DNA of 64,000 bases from Mesorhizobium hawassense (GCF_003289945.1 NZ_QMBP01000003.1:310001-374000), one strand, 5' to 3'. Shown: positions 8,892 through 17,194, numbered from the stretch's first letter. Numbers and translations: made by a program. Notes: generated from the letters alone by a model not told the origin.

Positions 8892-9851
8892 ATGTCCTCA
8901 CCCATCGTGAAACTGGTGGCCCAGCGCATTGCGCTGGGCGTCGTCCTTCTGTTGGCCGTTTCGGTCCTGATCTTCGCCGGCACGCAGATCCTGCCCGGCG
9001 ACGTCGCGCAAGCCATTCTGGGACAATCGGCGACGCCGGAGTCGCTCGCCAACCTGCGCGAGCAGCTCGGGCTCAACCAGCCTGCCTATATCCGCTATTT
9101 GCATTGGCTGGGCGGCGTGCTGACCGGCGACCTCGGTACAGCCATGTCGAGCGGGCAGGACATCGCGACGTCGATCAAGTCGCGGCTGTGGAACACGCTG
9201 TTCCTGGCCTTCTGGGCAGCGATCGTGGCCATCCCGCTGGCGATCACGCTGGGTCTGATCGCGGTGCGCTACCGCAACGGCTGGGTCGACAAGCTGATCT
9301 CCGGCGTGGCGCTCGCCTCGACCTCCTTCCCGGAGTTCTTCATCGGTTATCTGCTGGTCTTCTACTTCGCGGTCCAGCACCAATGGTTTCCGGCGATCTC
9401 GACCGTCTATGACGAGATGTCGTTCGGCGAGCGCATGCAGGCGATCGCGCTGCCGGCCGCGGCGCTGACGCTGGTGGTGCTCGCCCATATGATGCGCATG
9501 ACACGCGCGGCGATCCTCAACGTCATGCAGTCGGCCTATGTCGAGACGGCGGAGCTCAAGGGCCTTTCGGCCTTCGCCGTCATTCGCAAGCACGCGTTCC
9601 CGAACGCGATCGCGCCGATCATCAACGTCGTCATGCTGAACCTCGCCTATCTGGTGGTCGGCGTCGTCGTGGTCGAGGTGATCTTCGTCTATCCGGGCAT
9701 GGGGCAATATCTCGTCGACCACGTCACCAAGCGCGACGTGCCGGTCGTACAGGCGGTCGGCCTGATCTTCGCCGCCGTCTATATCACCCTCAACATCATC
9801 GCGGACATTGCGGCGATCGTCGCCAATCCGCGACTCAGACATCCGAAATAG
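8892..9851 (+). CDS. ABC transporter permease, DppB/OppB type
   Basis: A 319-residue inner-membrane permease of the peptide/opine/nickel class. It has the family N-terminus (an initial helix followed by the QILPGDVAQAILGQ and LREQLGLNQP region), several hydrophobic helices, and a cytoplasmic EAA-type loop (AYVETAELKGLSAFAVIRKHAFPNA is the region, seen around codons 215-240). It starts 16 bases after the binding-protein gene and is followed 12 bases later by the second permease. The two should form the heterodimeric channel driven by the fused ATPase encoded downstream. Confidence 0.93.
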   Translation: MSSPIVKLVAQRIALGVVLLLAVSVLIFAGTQILPGDVAQAILGQSATPESLANLREQLGLNQPAYIRYLHWLGGVLTGDLGTAMSSGQDIATSIKSRLWNTLFLAFWAAIVAIPLAITLGLIAVRYRNGWVDKLISGVALASTSFPEFFIGYLLVFYFAVQHQWFPAISTVYDEMSFGERMQAIALPAAALTLVVLAHMMRMTRAAILNVMQSAYVETAELKGLSAFAVIRKHAFPNAIAPIINVVMLNLAYLVVGVVVVEVIFVYPGMGQYLVDHVTKRDVPVVQAVGLIFAAVYITLNIIADIAAIVANPRLRHPK

Positions 9852-9863
9852 GGGGCGGCCGAT

Positions 9864-10688
9864 ATGCTCGATATCAGACGCATCCCCATCGCGTCCCTGA
9901 TCGGCCTGGTGCTGACGAGCCTGTTCGTGCTGATGGCCGTCTTCGCGCCCTTGATCGCGCCGCACGGCAACGCCGAGATCGTCGGCGACGTCTGGGAGCC
10001 GATGTCGGCCGCCCATTGGCTTGGCACCGACAACCTCGGTCGCGATCTGCTGTCGCGCATGATCTACGGCGCTCGCATCACGCTGTTCATCGCCGTGCTG
10101 GCGACGGCACTGTCTTTCTCGCTCGGCGCCATCCTCGGCTTTTCGGCGGCGGTGTTCGGCGGCTGGTACGACACACTGCTCTCGCGCCTCGTCGACCTTC
10201 TGATGTCGATCCCGACGCTGATCATGGGTCTGGTGGTGCTTTCGGTGCTGCCGTCCAACCTGGTGACGCTGATCCTGGTGATGGGCATCCTCGATTCGAC
10301 CCGCGTCTACCGGCTGTCGCGCGCGGTGGCGGTCGACATCAACGTCATGGATTATGTCGAGGCGGCGAAGCTGCGCGGCGAAGGCAGCGGCTGGATCATC
10401 TTCCGCGAGATCCTGCCCAATGCGCTGTCGCCGCTGGTCTCGGAACTCGGCCTGCGCTTCATCTATGCGGTGCTGTTCCTGTCGACGCTGTCCTTCCTCG
10501 GCCTTGGCGTGCAGCCGCCGGATGCCGACTGGGGCGGCATGGTGAAGGAGAACAAGGACGGCATCGTGTTCGGCATTCCGGCGGCGCTGATCCCGGCCGC
10601 GGCGATCGCGGCGCTGGCAATCTCGGTCAATCTCGTGGCCGACTGGGTGCTCAACCGCACGACCAGCCTGAAGGGAGGGCGCGGCTGA
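9864..10688 (+). CDS. ABC transporter permease, DppC/OppC type
   Basis: The 274-residue partner permease of the dipeptide-type transporter. It shows the DppC signature HWLGTDNLGRDLLSRMIYGA after the first membrane helix. The EAA loop is DYVEAAKLRGEGSGWIIFRE (about residues 160-180), and FLGLGVQPPDADWGGM follows, a motif that is nearly universal in this subfamily. A 1-base TGATG overlap with the following ATPase gene points to coupled translation. No sign of damage is seen. Confidence 0.94.
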   Translation: MLDIRRIPIASLIGLVLTSLFVLMAVFAPLIAPHGNAEIVGDVWEPMSAAHWLGTDNLGRDLLSRMIYGARITLFIAVLATALSFSLGAILGFSAAVFGGWYDTLLSRLVDLLMSIPTLIMGLVVLSVLPSNLVTLILVMGILDSTRVYRLSRAVAVDINVMDYVEAAKLRGEGSGWIIFREILPNALSPLVSELGLRFIYAVLFLSTLSFLGLGVQPPDADWGGMVKENKDGIVFGIPAALIPAAAIAALAISVNLVADWVLNRTTSLKGGRG

Positions 10689-12343
10689 TGGCCGACGGCA
10701 AAGCAAAGTCGGGCCTGCTCCTCGACATCCGCAACCTGCGCATCGAGGCGACGGTCTATCCACCGGGCGAGGCGCCGAAGACGATCACGCTGGTCCACGA
10801 CGTCTCGCTGACCTTGGAAAAGGGCAAGGTGCTCGGCCTGATCGGCGAATCCGGCGCCGGCAAGTCGACCATCGGCCTGTCGTCCATGGGCTACGGCCGC
10901 GGCGGCGTGCGCATCACCGGCGGCGAGGTCATCCTCAACGGCCGCGACATATTGAAGGGCGGCAAGGAAGGCTTCCGCAAATTGCGTGGACGCGAGGTCT
11001 GCTATGTCGCGCAGTCGGCGGCCGCCGCCTTCAATCCGGCGCACCGGCTGATGGACCAGGTGGTAGAAGCGTCGCTGCTGCATGGCACCGCGACCCGGGC
11101 CGAAGCCGAGAAGCGCGCCGTCGCGTTGTTCAAGAAGCTCAGCCTGCCCAACCCCGAAACCATCGGCGAGCGCTTCCCGCACCAGGTCTCCGGCGGCCAG
11201 CTGCAGCGCGTGATGACGGCGATGGCGCTGTGCTCGGAGCCCGACCTGATCGTCTTCGACGAGCCGACCACGGCGCTCGACGTGACGACGCAGATCGACG
11301 TGCTGGCGGCGATCAAGGACGCCATCCGCGACACGCATGTGGCGGCTTTGTACATCACCCACGACCTCGCCGTCGTCGCCCAGGTGTCGGACGAGATCAT
11401 GGTGCTGCGCCATGGCCGGCTGGTCGAATGGGGTGGCACAAGGCAGATCATCAAGGAACCGCGCCAAGAATACACCAACGCGCTGGTTTCGGTGCACGAG
11501 ATCGAGCATCGCGAGCAGCAGCCCGGCACGGCGCCGATGCTGTCGGTGAAGAATGTGACGGCCGCCTATGGCGGCGGCCACGTCAAGGTGCTGAAGAACG
11601 TTTCGGTCGACATCTTTCCAGGCCAGACGCTGGCCGTGGTGGGCGAAAGCGGCTCCGGCAAGTCGACGCTGGCGCGCGCCATCACCGGCCTGTTGCCGCC
11701 GGAGCAGGGCAGCGTCGTCTTCGACGGCCGCACGCTTGGCAACAAGCTCTCCGACCGGCCGAAGGAAGACCTGCGCCAGCTGCAGATGATCTACCAGATG
11801 GCCGACGTGGCGATGAATCCGCGCCAGACGGTCGGCACCATCATCGGCCGTCCGCTGGAATTCTATTTCGGCATGAAAGGCCGCGAGCGCGACAAACGCG
11901 TCAACGAGCTGCTCGACGAGATCGAGATGGGCAAGGGCTTCATCGACCGCTACCCGGCAGAACTGTCCGGCGGCCAGAAGCAGCGCGTCTGCATCGCCCG
12001 CTCGCTCGCCGCCAAGCCGAAGCTGATCATCTGCGACGAGGTGACATCGGCGCTCGACCCGCTGGTCGCCAACGGCATCCTCAAGCTCCTGCTCAATCTG
12101 CAGCAGCACGAAAAGGTCGCCTATCTGTTCATCACCCATGATCTGGCGACGGTGAAGTCGATCGCCGATTCCATCGCGGTGATGTATCGCGGCGAGGTGG
12201 TGCGCTACGGCTCCAAAAGCAAGGTGCTGACGCCACCCTTCGATGCCTATACGGACCTGCTCTTGTCCTCCGTCCCCGAGATGGAGATAGGCTGGCTGGA
12301 GAAGGCGATTTCGGGCCGTCGCATGGCGAGCGCCGGCAACTGA
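10688..12343 (+). CDS. Fused dual-ATPase ABC subunit (DppD-DppF type)
   Basis: One 551-residue chain carries two complete ABC ATPase domains in place of separate DppD and DppF proteins. The first domain (about residues 12-270) has Walker A GESGAGKST, signature VSGGQLQRV and Walker B LIVFDEPT. The second (about 285-540) has Walker A GESGSGKST, signature LSGGQKQRV and LIICDEVTSALDP. Both have switch histidines (YITHDLA and FITHDLA). Its ATG overlaps the permease stop by one base. The four genes from the binding protein onward therefore encode a complete importer. A 3' relic of a second binding-protein gene follows the stop codon in the same frame. Confidence 0.93.
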   Translation: MADGKAKSGLLLDIRNLRIEATVYPPGEAPKTITLVHDVSLTLEKGKVLGLIGESGAGKSTIGLSSMGYGRGGVRITGGEVILNGRDILKGGKEGFRKLRGREVCYVAQSAAAAFNPAHRLMDQVVEASLLHGTATRAEAEKRAVALFKKLSLPNPETIGERFPHQVSGGQLQRVMTAMALCSEPDLIVFDEPTTALDVTTQIDVLAAIKDAIRDTHVAALYITHDLAVVAQVSDEIMVLRHGRLVEWGGTRQIIKEPRQEYTNALVSVHEIEHREQQPGTAPMLSVKNVTAAYGGGHVKVLKNVSVDIFPGQTLAVVGESGSGKSTLARAITGLLPPEQGSVVFDGRTLGNKLSDRPKEDLRQLQMIYQMADVAMNPRQTVGTIIGRPLEFYFGMKGRERDKRVNELLDEIEMGKGFIDRYPAELSGGQKQRVCIARSLAAKPKLIICDEVTSALDPLVANGILKLLLNLQQHEKVAYLFITHDLATVKSIADSIAVMYRGEVVRYGSKSKVLTPPFDAYTDLLLSSVPEMEIGWLEKAISGRRMASAGN

Positions 12344-12400
12344 CCTGCCAGAACCATTGCGGACGGCTACGCGCTCGGCGAGTGCTGGCTGAACGCCTGA
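12344..12400 (+). pseudogene. Relic of the 3' end of a family 5 binding-protein gene
   Basis: Directly after the ATPase stop codon the sequence can be read as ADGYALGECWLNA followed by TGA. This matches the C-terminus of the binding protein at 7289-8875 (SNGYALAKCWLEA, TGA). Over the last 39 bases, 32 are identical by my count. No start codon or upstream homology remains, so this looks like the tail of a lost paralogous binding-protein gene rather than a working gene. It lies just before the operon terminator. Confidence 0.6.
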
Positions 12401-12420
12401 CAACAGGCTAGTGCTTTACA

Positions 12421-12458
12421 AGCGCCGCGTGTCCGCGCGACACGCGGCGCTTTCGTTT
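12421..12458 (+). terminator. Rho-independent terminator after the ABC operon
   Basis: A perfect 13-base-pair stem (AGCGCCGCGTGTC pairing with GACACGCGGCGCT) with a 5-base loop is followed by TTCGTTT. It sits after the ABC operon and before the phosphodiesterase gene, which should therefore be transcribed largely on its own or by read-through. Confidence 0.8.
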
Positions 12459-12480
12459 CTGGCAATCATAGGAAGCTGGC

Positions 12481-13320
12481 GTGGCGCTCAAATCCAAACT
12501 GCTGCTCATCGTCCTCGACGGCGTGCCCTACCGGAACTGGCGCCGGCTGATGGGCAATCTCGAAGGCTGGGCGCAGTCGGGCGAAGCGCAGGTCTGGAAG
12601 ATGCGCTCGGTGCTGCCGTCGACCTCGGCCTGCTGCTACGCCTCGATCCATACCGGCGTCACGCCGCAGGTGCATGGTATCCTTTCCAACGAAAACCGCT
12701 TTCGCGTCACCCAGCCGGATATTTTCTCGGAGGTCAGCAAGGCTGGTGGCAAGACCGGCGCCGTGACCCATTCCTACTGGTCGGAATTCTTCCGCGGCTA
12801 CCCGTTCGACCTCGTCGAGGACTTGGAGTTCGACGATCCAAGCGGGCCGATCACTCATGGCCGCTTCCACAGCATGACCGGCTACAATCTCAAGAACCAG
12901 ATGACGCCGAGCGACGTCGACCTGTTCGCGACGCTGACCATGCTGTCCAGGCGCCACGGCATCGATTACGGCATCCTGCACACCTGCACGCTGGATTCCA
13001 TGGGCCACCGCTTCGGCCATGACTGCATCGAGATGGATCATGCCTGCTATGCCATGGACGGCATGCTGGCCGCCTTCCTGCCTCTGTGGCTCCAAGCCGG
13101 CTACGAGGTGATCGTCACCGCCGACCACGGCCAGACCGACCGCGGCCATCACGGTGGGCACGATGACGAGATGCAGGATTTCGCGCTCTATTATTTCGGC
13201 CCCGCCAAAGGCCCCGAGGCCGACACGCTGCTCGACCAGTTGCAGCTGGCGCCGACGGTGCTGAGCCGGCTCGGCGTGGCGATACCCGAGACGATGAAGG
13301 CGAAGGTGTTTTTGGTTTAG
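12481..13320 (+). CDS. Alkaline phosphatase superfamily / type I phosphodiesterase-like enzyme
   Basis: A 279-residue protein of the phosphodiesterase/nucleotide pyrophosphatase fold. Metal and nucleophile motifs are LLIVLDGVPYRNW (first Asp), LPSTSACCYASIHTG (nucleophile Thr/Ser region), and VTADHGQTDRGHHGGH (Asp-His and His ligands). It has no signal peptide, which suggests a cytoplasmic role. Translation probably starts at the GTG at 12481, which has AGGAAG upstream and begins the conserved first strand at once. It may hydrolyse a phosphorylated or phosphonate compound imported by the preceding transporter; this is only positional inference because a terminator separates them. Confidence 0.8.
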   Translation: MALKSKLLLIVLDGVPYRNWRRLMGNLEGWAQSGEAQVWKMRSVLPSTSACCYASIHTGVTPQVHGILSNENRFRVTQPDIFSEVSKAGGKTGAVTHSYWSEFFRGYPFDLVEDLEFDDPSGPITHGRFHSMTGYNLKNQMTPSDVDLFATLTMLSRRHGIDYGILHTCTLDSMGHRFGHDCIEMDHACYAMDGMLAAFLPLWLQAGYEVIVTADHGQTDRGHHGGHDDEMQDFALYYFGPAKGPEADTLLDQLQLAPTVLSRLGVAIPETMKAKVFLV

Positions 13321-13325
13321 CTCCC

Positions 13326-13470
13326 CCTTCTCCCCTTGTGGGAGAAGGTGTCGCCGAAGGCGACGGATGAGGGGTGCTCCAGGGAAAGCCAGCGTCTCAC
13401 TCCGCTGGAACACCCCTCATCCGTCTCGGCGCTATCGCGCCGATCCACCTTCTCCCACAAGGGGAGAAGG
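13326..13470. repeat. Inverted pair of rhizobial palindromic repeat units
   Basis: Two copies of one repeat unit face each other. Each begins CCTTCTCCCCTTGTGGGAGA, contains a short variable internal hairpin (TCGCCGAAGGCGA in one, GGCGCGATAGCGCC in the other) and ends CGGATGAGGGGTG. The outer 25 bases and the inner 13 bases match exactly between arms. The form is that of dispersed intergenic palindromes in Rhizobiales. It separates the phosphodiesterase gene from the sigma-factor operon and could act as a terminator for both strands. Confidence 0.85.
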
Positions 13471-13593
13471 AAAAGCGCTCCTCTGGCAACCTCCCCGCTC
13501 TTCGGTTAGCCTCCAAAGAATCCTTGGCGGAGGGTGAACCTTTTTGGACCGATCAGCGACAGAGCTACGAGGAGCCAGGCGGCTCGACCGGCC

Positions 13594-14160
13594 ATGAACG
13601 CGGCGACGGAAACCGATCGCGCGCTTGTAGACCGGGTCGCAAAGGGCGACCGGGCCGCCGTTCGGCTCCTGTTCATGCGTCACCACGCGCGGATCTACCG
13701 CTTCGTGGCGCGCCAGACGGGATCGGAAATGATGGCCGACGATATCGCAAACGAGGTTTTCCTGGAGCTGTGGAAACAGGCGCCCAGCTTCGAGGGGCGT
13801 TCTGAAGTTTCCACGTGGCTGCTCGGCATAGCCCGCTTCAAGGCGCTGTCGATGCTGCGCAAGAAGAAGGAAGACTGGATCGACGACGACGACGCGGCGC
13901 AAGTTCCCGACGGCGCCGACACGCCGGAAGTCGTCACCATGAAGGAGGACAAGGCCGCCGCCTTGCGCCGCTTCGTCGATGCCTTGCCGGAAGAACACCG
14001 CACGGTGATCGACCTGGCCTATTACCATGGGCAGTCGGTGACCGAGATCGGCGAGGTGCTCGAGATTCCGGTCGCGACCGTCAAGACCAGGATGTTCTAC
14101 GCCCGCAAGAAACTCGGCGAAGCGCTCAAAGCCGCCGGTTACGACAGGGGGTGGCCATGA
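13594..14160 (+). CDS. ECF-type RNA polymerase sigma factor
   Basis: An extracytoplasmic-function sigma factor of 188 residues. Region 2 (about residues 20-90) contains the DDIANEVFLELWKQ and STWLLGIARFKALSMLRK helices. Region 4 (about 125-180) contains LPEEHRTVIDLAYYHGQS and the recognition helix VATVKTRMFYARKKL. The ATG at 13594 begins a normal N-terminus; an in-frame GTG at 13534 would add 20 residues. Its last bases overlap the start of the next gene as ATGA. That gene encodes a single-span membrane protein typical of anti-sigma factors, so the factor is probably held inactive at the membrane until a signal arrives. Confidence 0.93.
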   Translation: MNAATETDRALVDRVAKGDRAAVRLLFMRHHARIYRFVARQTGSEMMADDIANEVFLELWKQAPSFEGRSEVSTWLLGIARFKALSMLRKKKEDWIDDDDAAQVPDGADTPEVVTMKEDKAAALRRFVDALPEEHRTVIDLAYYHGQSVTEIGEVLEIPVATVKTRMFYARKKLGEALKAAGYDRGWP

Positions 14161-14825
14161 GCGCCGCTGAAAAGATGTCGCGCCGCGACGAGATGGAGAC
14201 GCTGCTGCCGTTCTACCTGAACGGCTCGCTGGAAGGCGCCGAGCTGGAGGCCGTCGAGGAATGGCTGGCCACCGATCCGGCGGCGCTTGCCGCACTTGGC
14301 GAGGCGGAAGCCGAATTCTCCGGCACCGCCGCCGCCAACGAGGCGATCCGGCCGCCGGCCGATGCGCTGTCGCGCTTCGCCAAGGCGCTCGACGCTGAAG
14401 CGGGTCCGGCGCGCGCGCCGGCTGGCCAGTCCTGGCTCGCCAAGGTTTTCGGCCGGGTGACGGCCATGCCGGCCGGCGTCGCCTGGGCGGCTGCCGCGGC
14501 GTTGCTCGCACTCGTCCTCGTGCAGTCCTTCGAACAGCCGGGCGGCGAGGGCAACGACTTCGAGGTGGCCGGCGCCCAGGACGATCTGGCGAAGCTGCCT
14601 TTCGCCCTGGTCAAGTTCAAGCCGGACGCCAGGATGGCCGACATCGCCGCCTTCCTCGGCCAGAACGGGTTGAAGATCGCCGGCGGGCCGACCGCCGACG
14701 GCGTCTTCCACCTGACGATCCCGGCCAGCACGGCGGCCGACTACGACCGGATTGTCGGCCTTGTTGCCGCCCAGCCTTTCGCGGATGCTGTGATCCAGGG
14801 AAGGAAACCAGCCGATGGCGGCTAA
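14157..14825 (+). CDS. Membrane-bound anti-sigma factor
   Basis: The 222-residue product has a cytoplasmic N-terminal anti-sigma segment (LLPFYLNGSLEGAELEAVEEW) without the usual His-Cys-Cys zinc site, and one membrane helix near residues 103-122 (GVAWAAAAALLALVLVQSF). It ends in an external C-terminal domain of about 80 residues. That domain (FALVKFKPDARMADIAAFLG onward) looks to me like the beta-alpha-beta propeptide/I9-type inhibitor fold of subtilases. The gene overlaps the sigma gene by 4 bases and the following subtilase gene by 11 bases. The protease encoded next is thus an obvious candidate to bind or cleave this domain. Confidence 0.8.
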   Translation: MSAAEKMSRRDEMETLLPFYLNGSLEGAELEAVEEWLATDPAALAALGEAEAEFSGTAAANEAIRPPADALSRFAKALDAEAGPARAPAGQSWLAKVFGRVTAMPAGVAWAAAAALLALVLVQSFEQPGGEGNDFEVAGAQDDLAKLPFALVKFKPDARMADIAAFLGQNGLKIAGGPTADGVFHLTIPASTAADYDRIVGLVAAQPFADAVIQGRKPADGG

Positions 14826-16275
14826 AGCGGTCATTTTGCATGTGGCGCTCCTCGCTGCGGCGGCATTTGTCGCCGCGCCTGCGTTTGCGCAGACCAACGA
14901 TCCGAACCTGACGCAAAAGCAGGCCGACTGCCTGGACCGCACGAACGCGGCGGGTGCGGGCTGCGACAAGGACGGCGGCGCCAAGGGCAACGGTGGTGGG
15001 CCGGGCAACGGCGCGGCCACGGGTAGCGCAGTGTTCCTGCCGGCGCTGATCGTCGACCTGTTCCCGAACCCGCCCGCGGGCGCCGGCCCGCAAACGCCCG
15101 CGCCGTCCGGCGGAACATCGTCATCGAACGGCTCCGCCAACACGCCGACACCTCCGCTAACGCCGAGCGGGCCGGTCACGGTGCCGCAAGGCCTCAATTT
15201 GGCCGAGCCGCCGCGCGCGATCACCGGCGAATTCGTGCCCGACGAAGTGCTGGTGACGGTCGACGGCGATGCCGGCGTGGTGCAGCAGATCGCCAATTCC
15301 TTCGGCCTGCAGGTGCGCTCGCAGCGCCAGTCGCGGCTGCTCGGCACCACGCTGGTGCGTTTCGGCATCACCGACGGACGGCCCGTCGGCGTGGTGCTGG
15401 CGCAGCTTGCCGCCGACGGGCGCACACAGCGGCGCGAGCCCAACCATATCTACACGCTGCAGCAGGCAGCCGGCATCGTGAACTATGCCTTCGACCGCAT
15501 CGCGCTCGATTCGAAACAGGCGAGCGGCGAGAATGTGCGCATCGCCGTCATCGACACCGGCATCGACGATACCAACCCGGCGCTGAAGGGCGTGATCGCC
15601 GAGCAATATGACGCCATGCCCAACGTGCCGATCGAGAAGCGCGACCACGGCACCTCGGTCGACGGGCTGATCGCCGGCGTCGGCGGGCTGGAAGGCATGG
15701 CGCCGGGCGCCAGGATTTTTCACGCGCGCGCCTTCGAAGGCGGCAAGTCGACCATGGACGTCATCCTGTCGGCGCTCGACTGGGCGGCAAGCCAAGACGT
15801 GCGCATCATCAATATGAGCTTCGTCGGCCCGAAGAACGACCTGCTCGGCACAGCCTGCCGCAATGCTCGCGCGATGGGCATCGTGCTGGTGGCCGCGGCC
15901 GGCAATAACGGGCCGAAAGCACCCTATGGCTACCCGGCCGCCTTCGACGGCGTCATCGCGGTGACCGCCACCGACGCCAAGGACGGCTTGATGCCGCAGG
16001 CCAATCGCGGCGCCTATGTCTTCATCTCCGCGCCGGGCGTCGAAATGTTGGCGCCGAGCGGCGCCGGCTCCGACGTGGTGACCGGGACGTCCTTTGCCGC
16101 CGCAATCGTCAGCGGCGCCATTGCCAACCTGATCCATGCCGCGCCGGATCGCACGGCCGACGACATCGAGAAGGCGCTCGCGGCAACCGCCAAGGATCTT
16201 GGGCCTAAGGGACGGGACAATGATTTTGGTTATGGGTTGCTGGACATCAAGGCGGCGGAAGCGGCGAAGGAATAG
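14815..16275 (+). CDS. Exported S8 family serine protease (subtilase)
   Basis: A 486-residue subtilisin-type protease. Residues 1-25 are a signal peptide ending AFA. A Gly/Pro/Ser-rich linker runs to about residue 130, a propeptide-like segment covers about 140-215, and the catalytic domain covers 240-480. The triad is Asp247 (VIDTGID), His278 (RDHGTS) and Ser426 (GTSFAAA), with the oxyanion Asn in AAGNNG. The gene starts inside the anti-sigma gene (11-base overlap), so the two products are made together. It probably acts in the periplasm or outside the cell. A direct part in activating the sigma factor is a reasonable but untested idea. Confidence 0.92.
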   Translation: MAAKAVILHVALLAAAAFVAAPAFAQTNDPNLTQKQADCLDRTNAAGAGCDKDGGAKGNGGGPGNGAATGSAVFLPALIVDLFPNPPAGAGPQTPAPSGGTSSSNGSANTPTPPLTPSGPVTVPQGLNLAEPPRAITGEFVPDEVLVTVDGDAGVVQQIANSFGLQVRSQRQSRLLGTTLVRFGITDGRPVGVVLAQLAADGRTQRREPNHIYTLQQAAGIVNYAFDRIALDSKQASGENVRIAVIDTGIDDTNPALKGVIAEQYDAMPNVPIEKRDHGTSVDGLIAGVGGLEGMAPGARIFHARAFEGGKSTMDVILSALDWAASQDVRIINMSFVGPKNDLLGTACRNARAMGIVLVAAAGNNGPKAPYGYPAAFDGVIAVTATDAKDGLMPQANRGAYVFISAPGVEMLAPSGAGSDVVTGTSFAAAIVSGAIANLIHAAPDRTADDIEKALAATAKDLGPKGRDNDFGYGLLDIKAAEAAKE

Positions 16276-16285
16276 GTCTGACGCC

Positions 16286-16303
16286 TAAACGCTTCTGCGT
16301 TTA
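16286..16303 (+). terminator. Weak hairpin after the subtilase gene
   Basis: A 7-base-pair stem, TAAACGC with GCGTTTA around the loop TTCT, lies 11 bases after the subtilase stop. There is no proper T-run, so termination here is only suggested. It also sits downstream of the convergent small membrane-protein gene. Confidence 0.4.
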
Positions 16304-16380
16304 TAGTCGAAACTCAATCAGCTGGCGCCACCGATGGCCGTAATGGGTGGGCAGCGGACTGGCCGCTCCTGGGCTGGTGA

Positions 16381-16551
16381 TCACTCGGCGTTGCTTTTGA
16401 TTGACGTCCTTGTTGCCATAGGAACAGGCTGCCGCCTCCCGAACCGCAGGACGAGGATGATCGCCAGCACCAGTCCTGAGGCGGCGAGCACGCCATAGAA
16501 GCCCTCCGCAGCGATGGCGAAGCCCCAGAAATCCACGCTGATTTTGTCCAT
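16381..16551 (-). CDS. Small single-span membrane protein (56 aa)
   Basis: Read on the minus strand from the ATG at 16551, this gene gives 56 residues beginning MDKISVDFWGFAIAAEGFYG. A strong hydrophobic helix follows (VLAASGLVLAIILVLRF), then a basic tail starting GRRQPVP. A good ribosome-binding sequence, GGGAGGAGGCGAAGAGGCT, precedes the ATG. A purine-rich site, a single clean helix and a positive-inside tail all favour a real gene. It is too short to show a family and its function is unknown. It is convergent with the subtilase gene and lies downstream of the unknown gene at 16643-17194. Confidence 0.6.
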   Translation of the reverse strand: MDKISVDFWGFAIAAEGFYGVLAASGLVLAIILVLRFGRRQPVPMATRTSIKSNAE

Positions 16552-16642
16552 AGCCTCTTCGCCTCCTCCCGCCGATTTTGCGAGTTGAGCCTAACCCTTT
16601 GTATTCCGTGTTACGTTTTTGCAGGCGATGCGTGCCGCCTGA

Positions 16643-17194
16643 CTAGAAGCCGATTCCCTTTGGGAACATCCGCTCGATCATCTCCTGCTGCTCGCGGATG
16701 CGTCGCATGAACTCGGGTTCCTGCATCGCCTTGTAGAGCGGCGAGTCGATATAGCCCATTACAGCCTTCTGAAAAGTGGACATCCGAGCTGGATCATAAA
16801 GCTTCGCCATTTCCTCCGCCTTGCGAAAGGAGTCGGCGACAGCGTCGGCCTTACGGAACGTCTCCAGCACGCGATCCATCGCACTAAAGCCGCGATAGCC
16901 GCCGCCTGAAGCTGAGCGACGCACGGTGACCGAGGGTTGCCGCTTCGCCTTGGCCTTCTCGGTATAGCGTGCCGACCCAACCCTCCAGCGAGACTGCCAG
17001 CGCCGCAAAATGGTTCGATCACCTTCTTCGGTGGTGGGTGGCATGGTGCGCAGCACTTTCCGCATCGCGGTGGTGGGCTTCATCTGCGGCTGGTCGAGCA
17101 GGATCTCGGCTACGCGGATGAGAGGCGGGTCATCATCTATCATGCCGCTACCGGCGGGTCGGCCGACGTGGCGCTTGGTCTGTTTCTGTTCCAT
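16643..17194 (-). CDS. Hypothetical charged protein (183 aa)
   Basis: I do not recognise this 183-residue protein. It starts MEQKQTKRHVGRPAGSG, a basic region with a GRPxGS element like an AT-hook. A segment rich in Arg and Trp follows (ILRRWQSRWRV). The C-terminal half is a predicted amphipathic helical region, with FRKADAVADSFRKAEEMAKL and a methionine-rich end. The basic N-terminus would fit nucleic-acid binding. The upstream DNA holds a cluster of short repeated motifs (17266-17400) that may control it. Base composition falls just upstream, which suggests acquired DNA. Confidence 0.6.
   Translation of the reverse strand: MEQKQTKRHVGRPAGSGMIDDDPPLIRVAEILLDQPQMKPTTAMRKVLRTMPPTTEEGDRTILRRWQSRWRVGSARYTEKAKAKRQPSVTVRRSASGGGYRGFSAMDRVLETFRKADAVADSFRKAEEMAKLYDPARMSTFQKAVMGYIDSPLYKAMQEPEFMRRIREQQEMIERMFPKGIGF

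Noticed and set aside
8898-10763. 621-codon minus-strand open frame opposite the permease genes
   Set aside because: Low-complexity Asp/Arg/His translation with no family signature; the permeases on the other strand are unmistakable.
10463-12403. 646-codon minus-strand open frame opposite the ATPase gene
   Set aside because: Antisense shadow of a double ABC ATPase with complete Walker motifs.
12411-13022. Open frame overlapping the terminator and the phosphodiesterase gene
   Set aside because: It begins inside the terminator hairpin and reads the phosphodiesterase gene out of frame.
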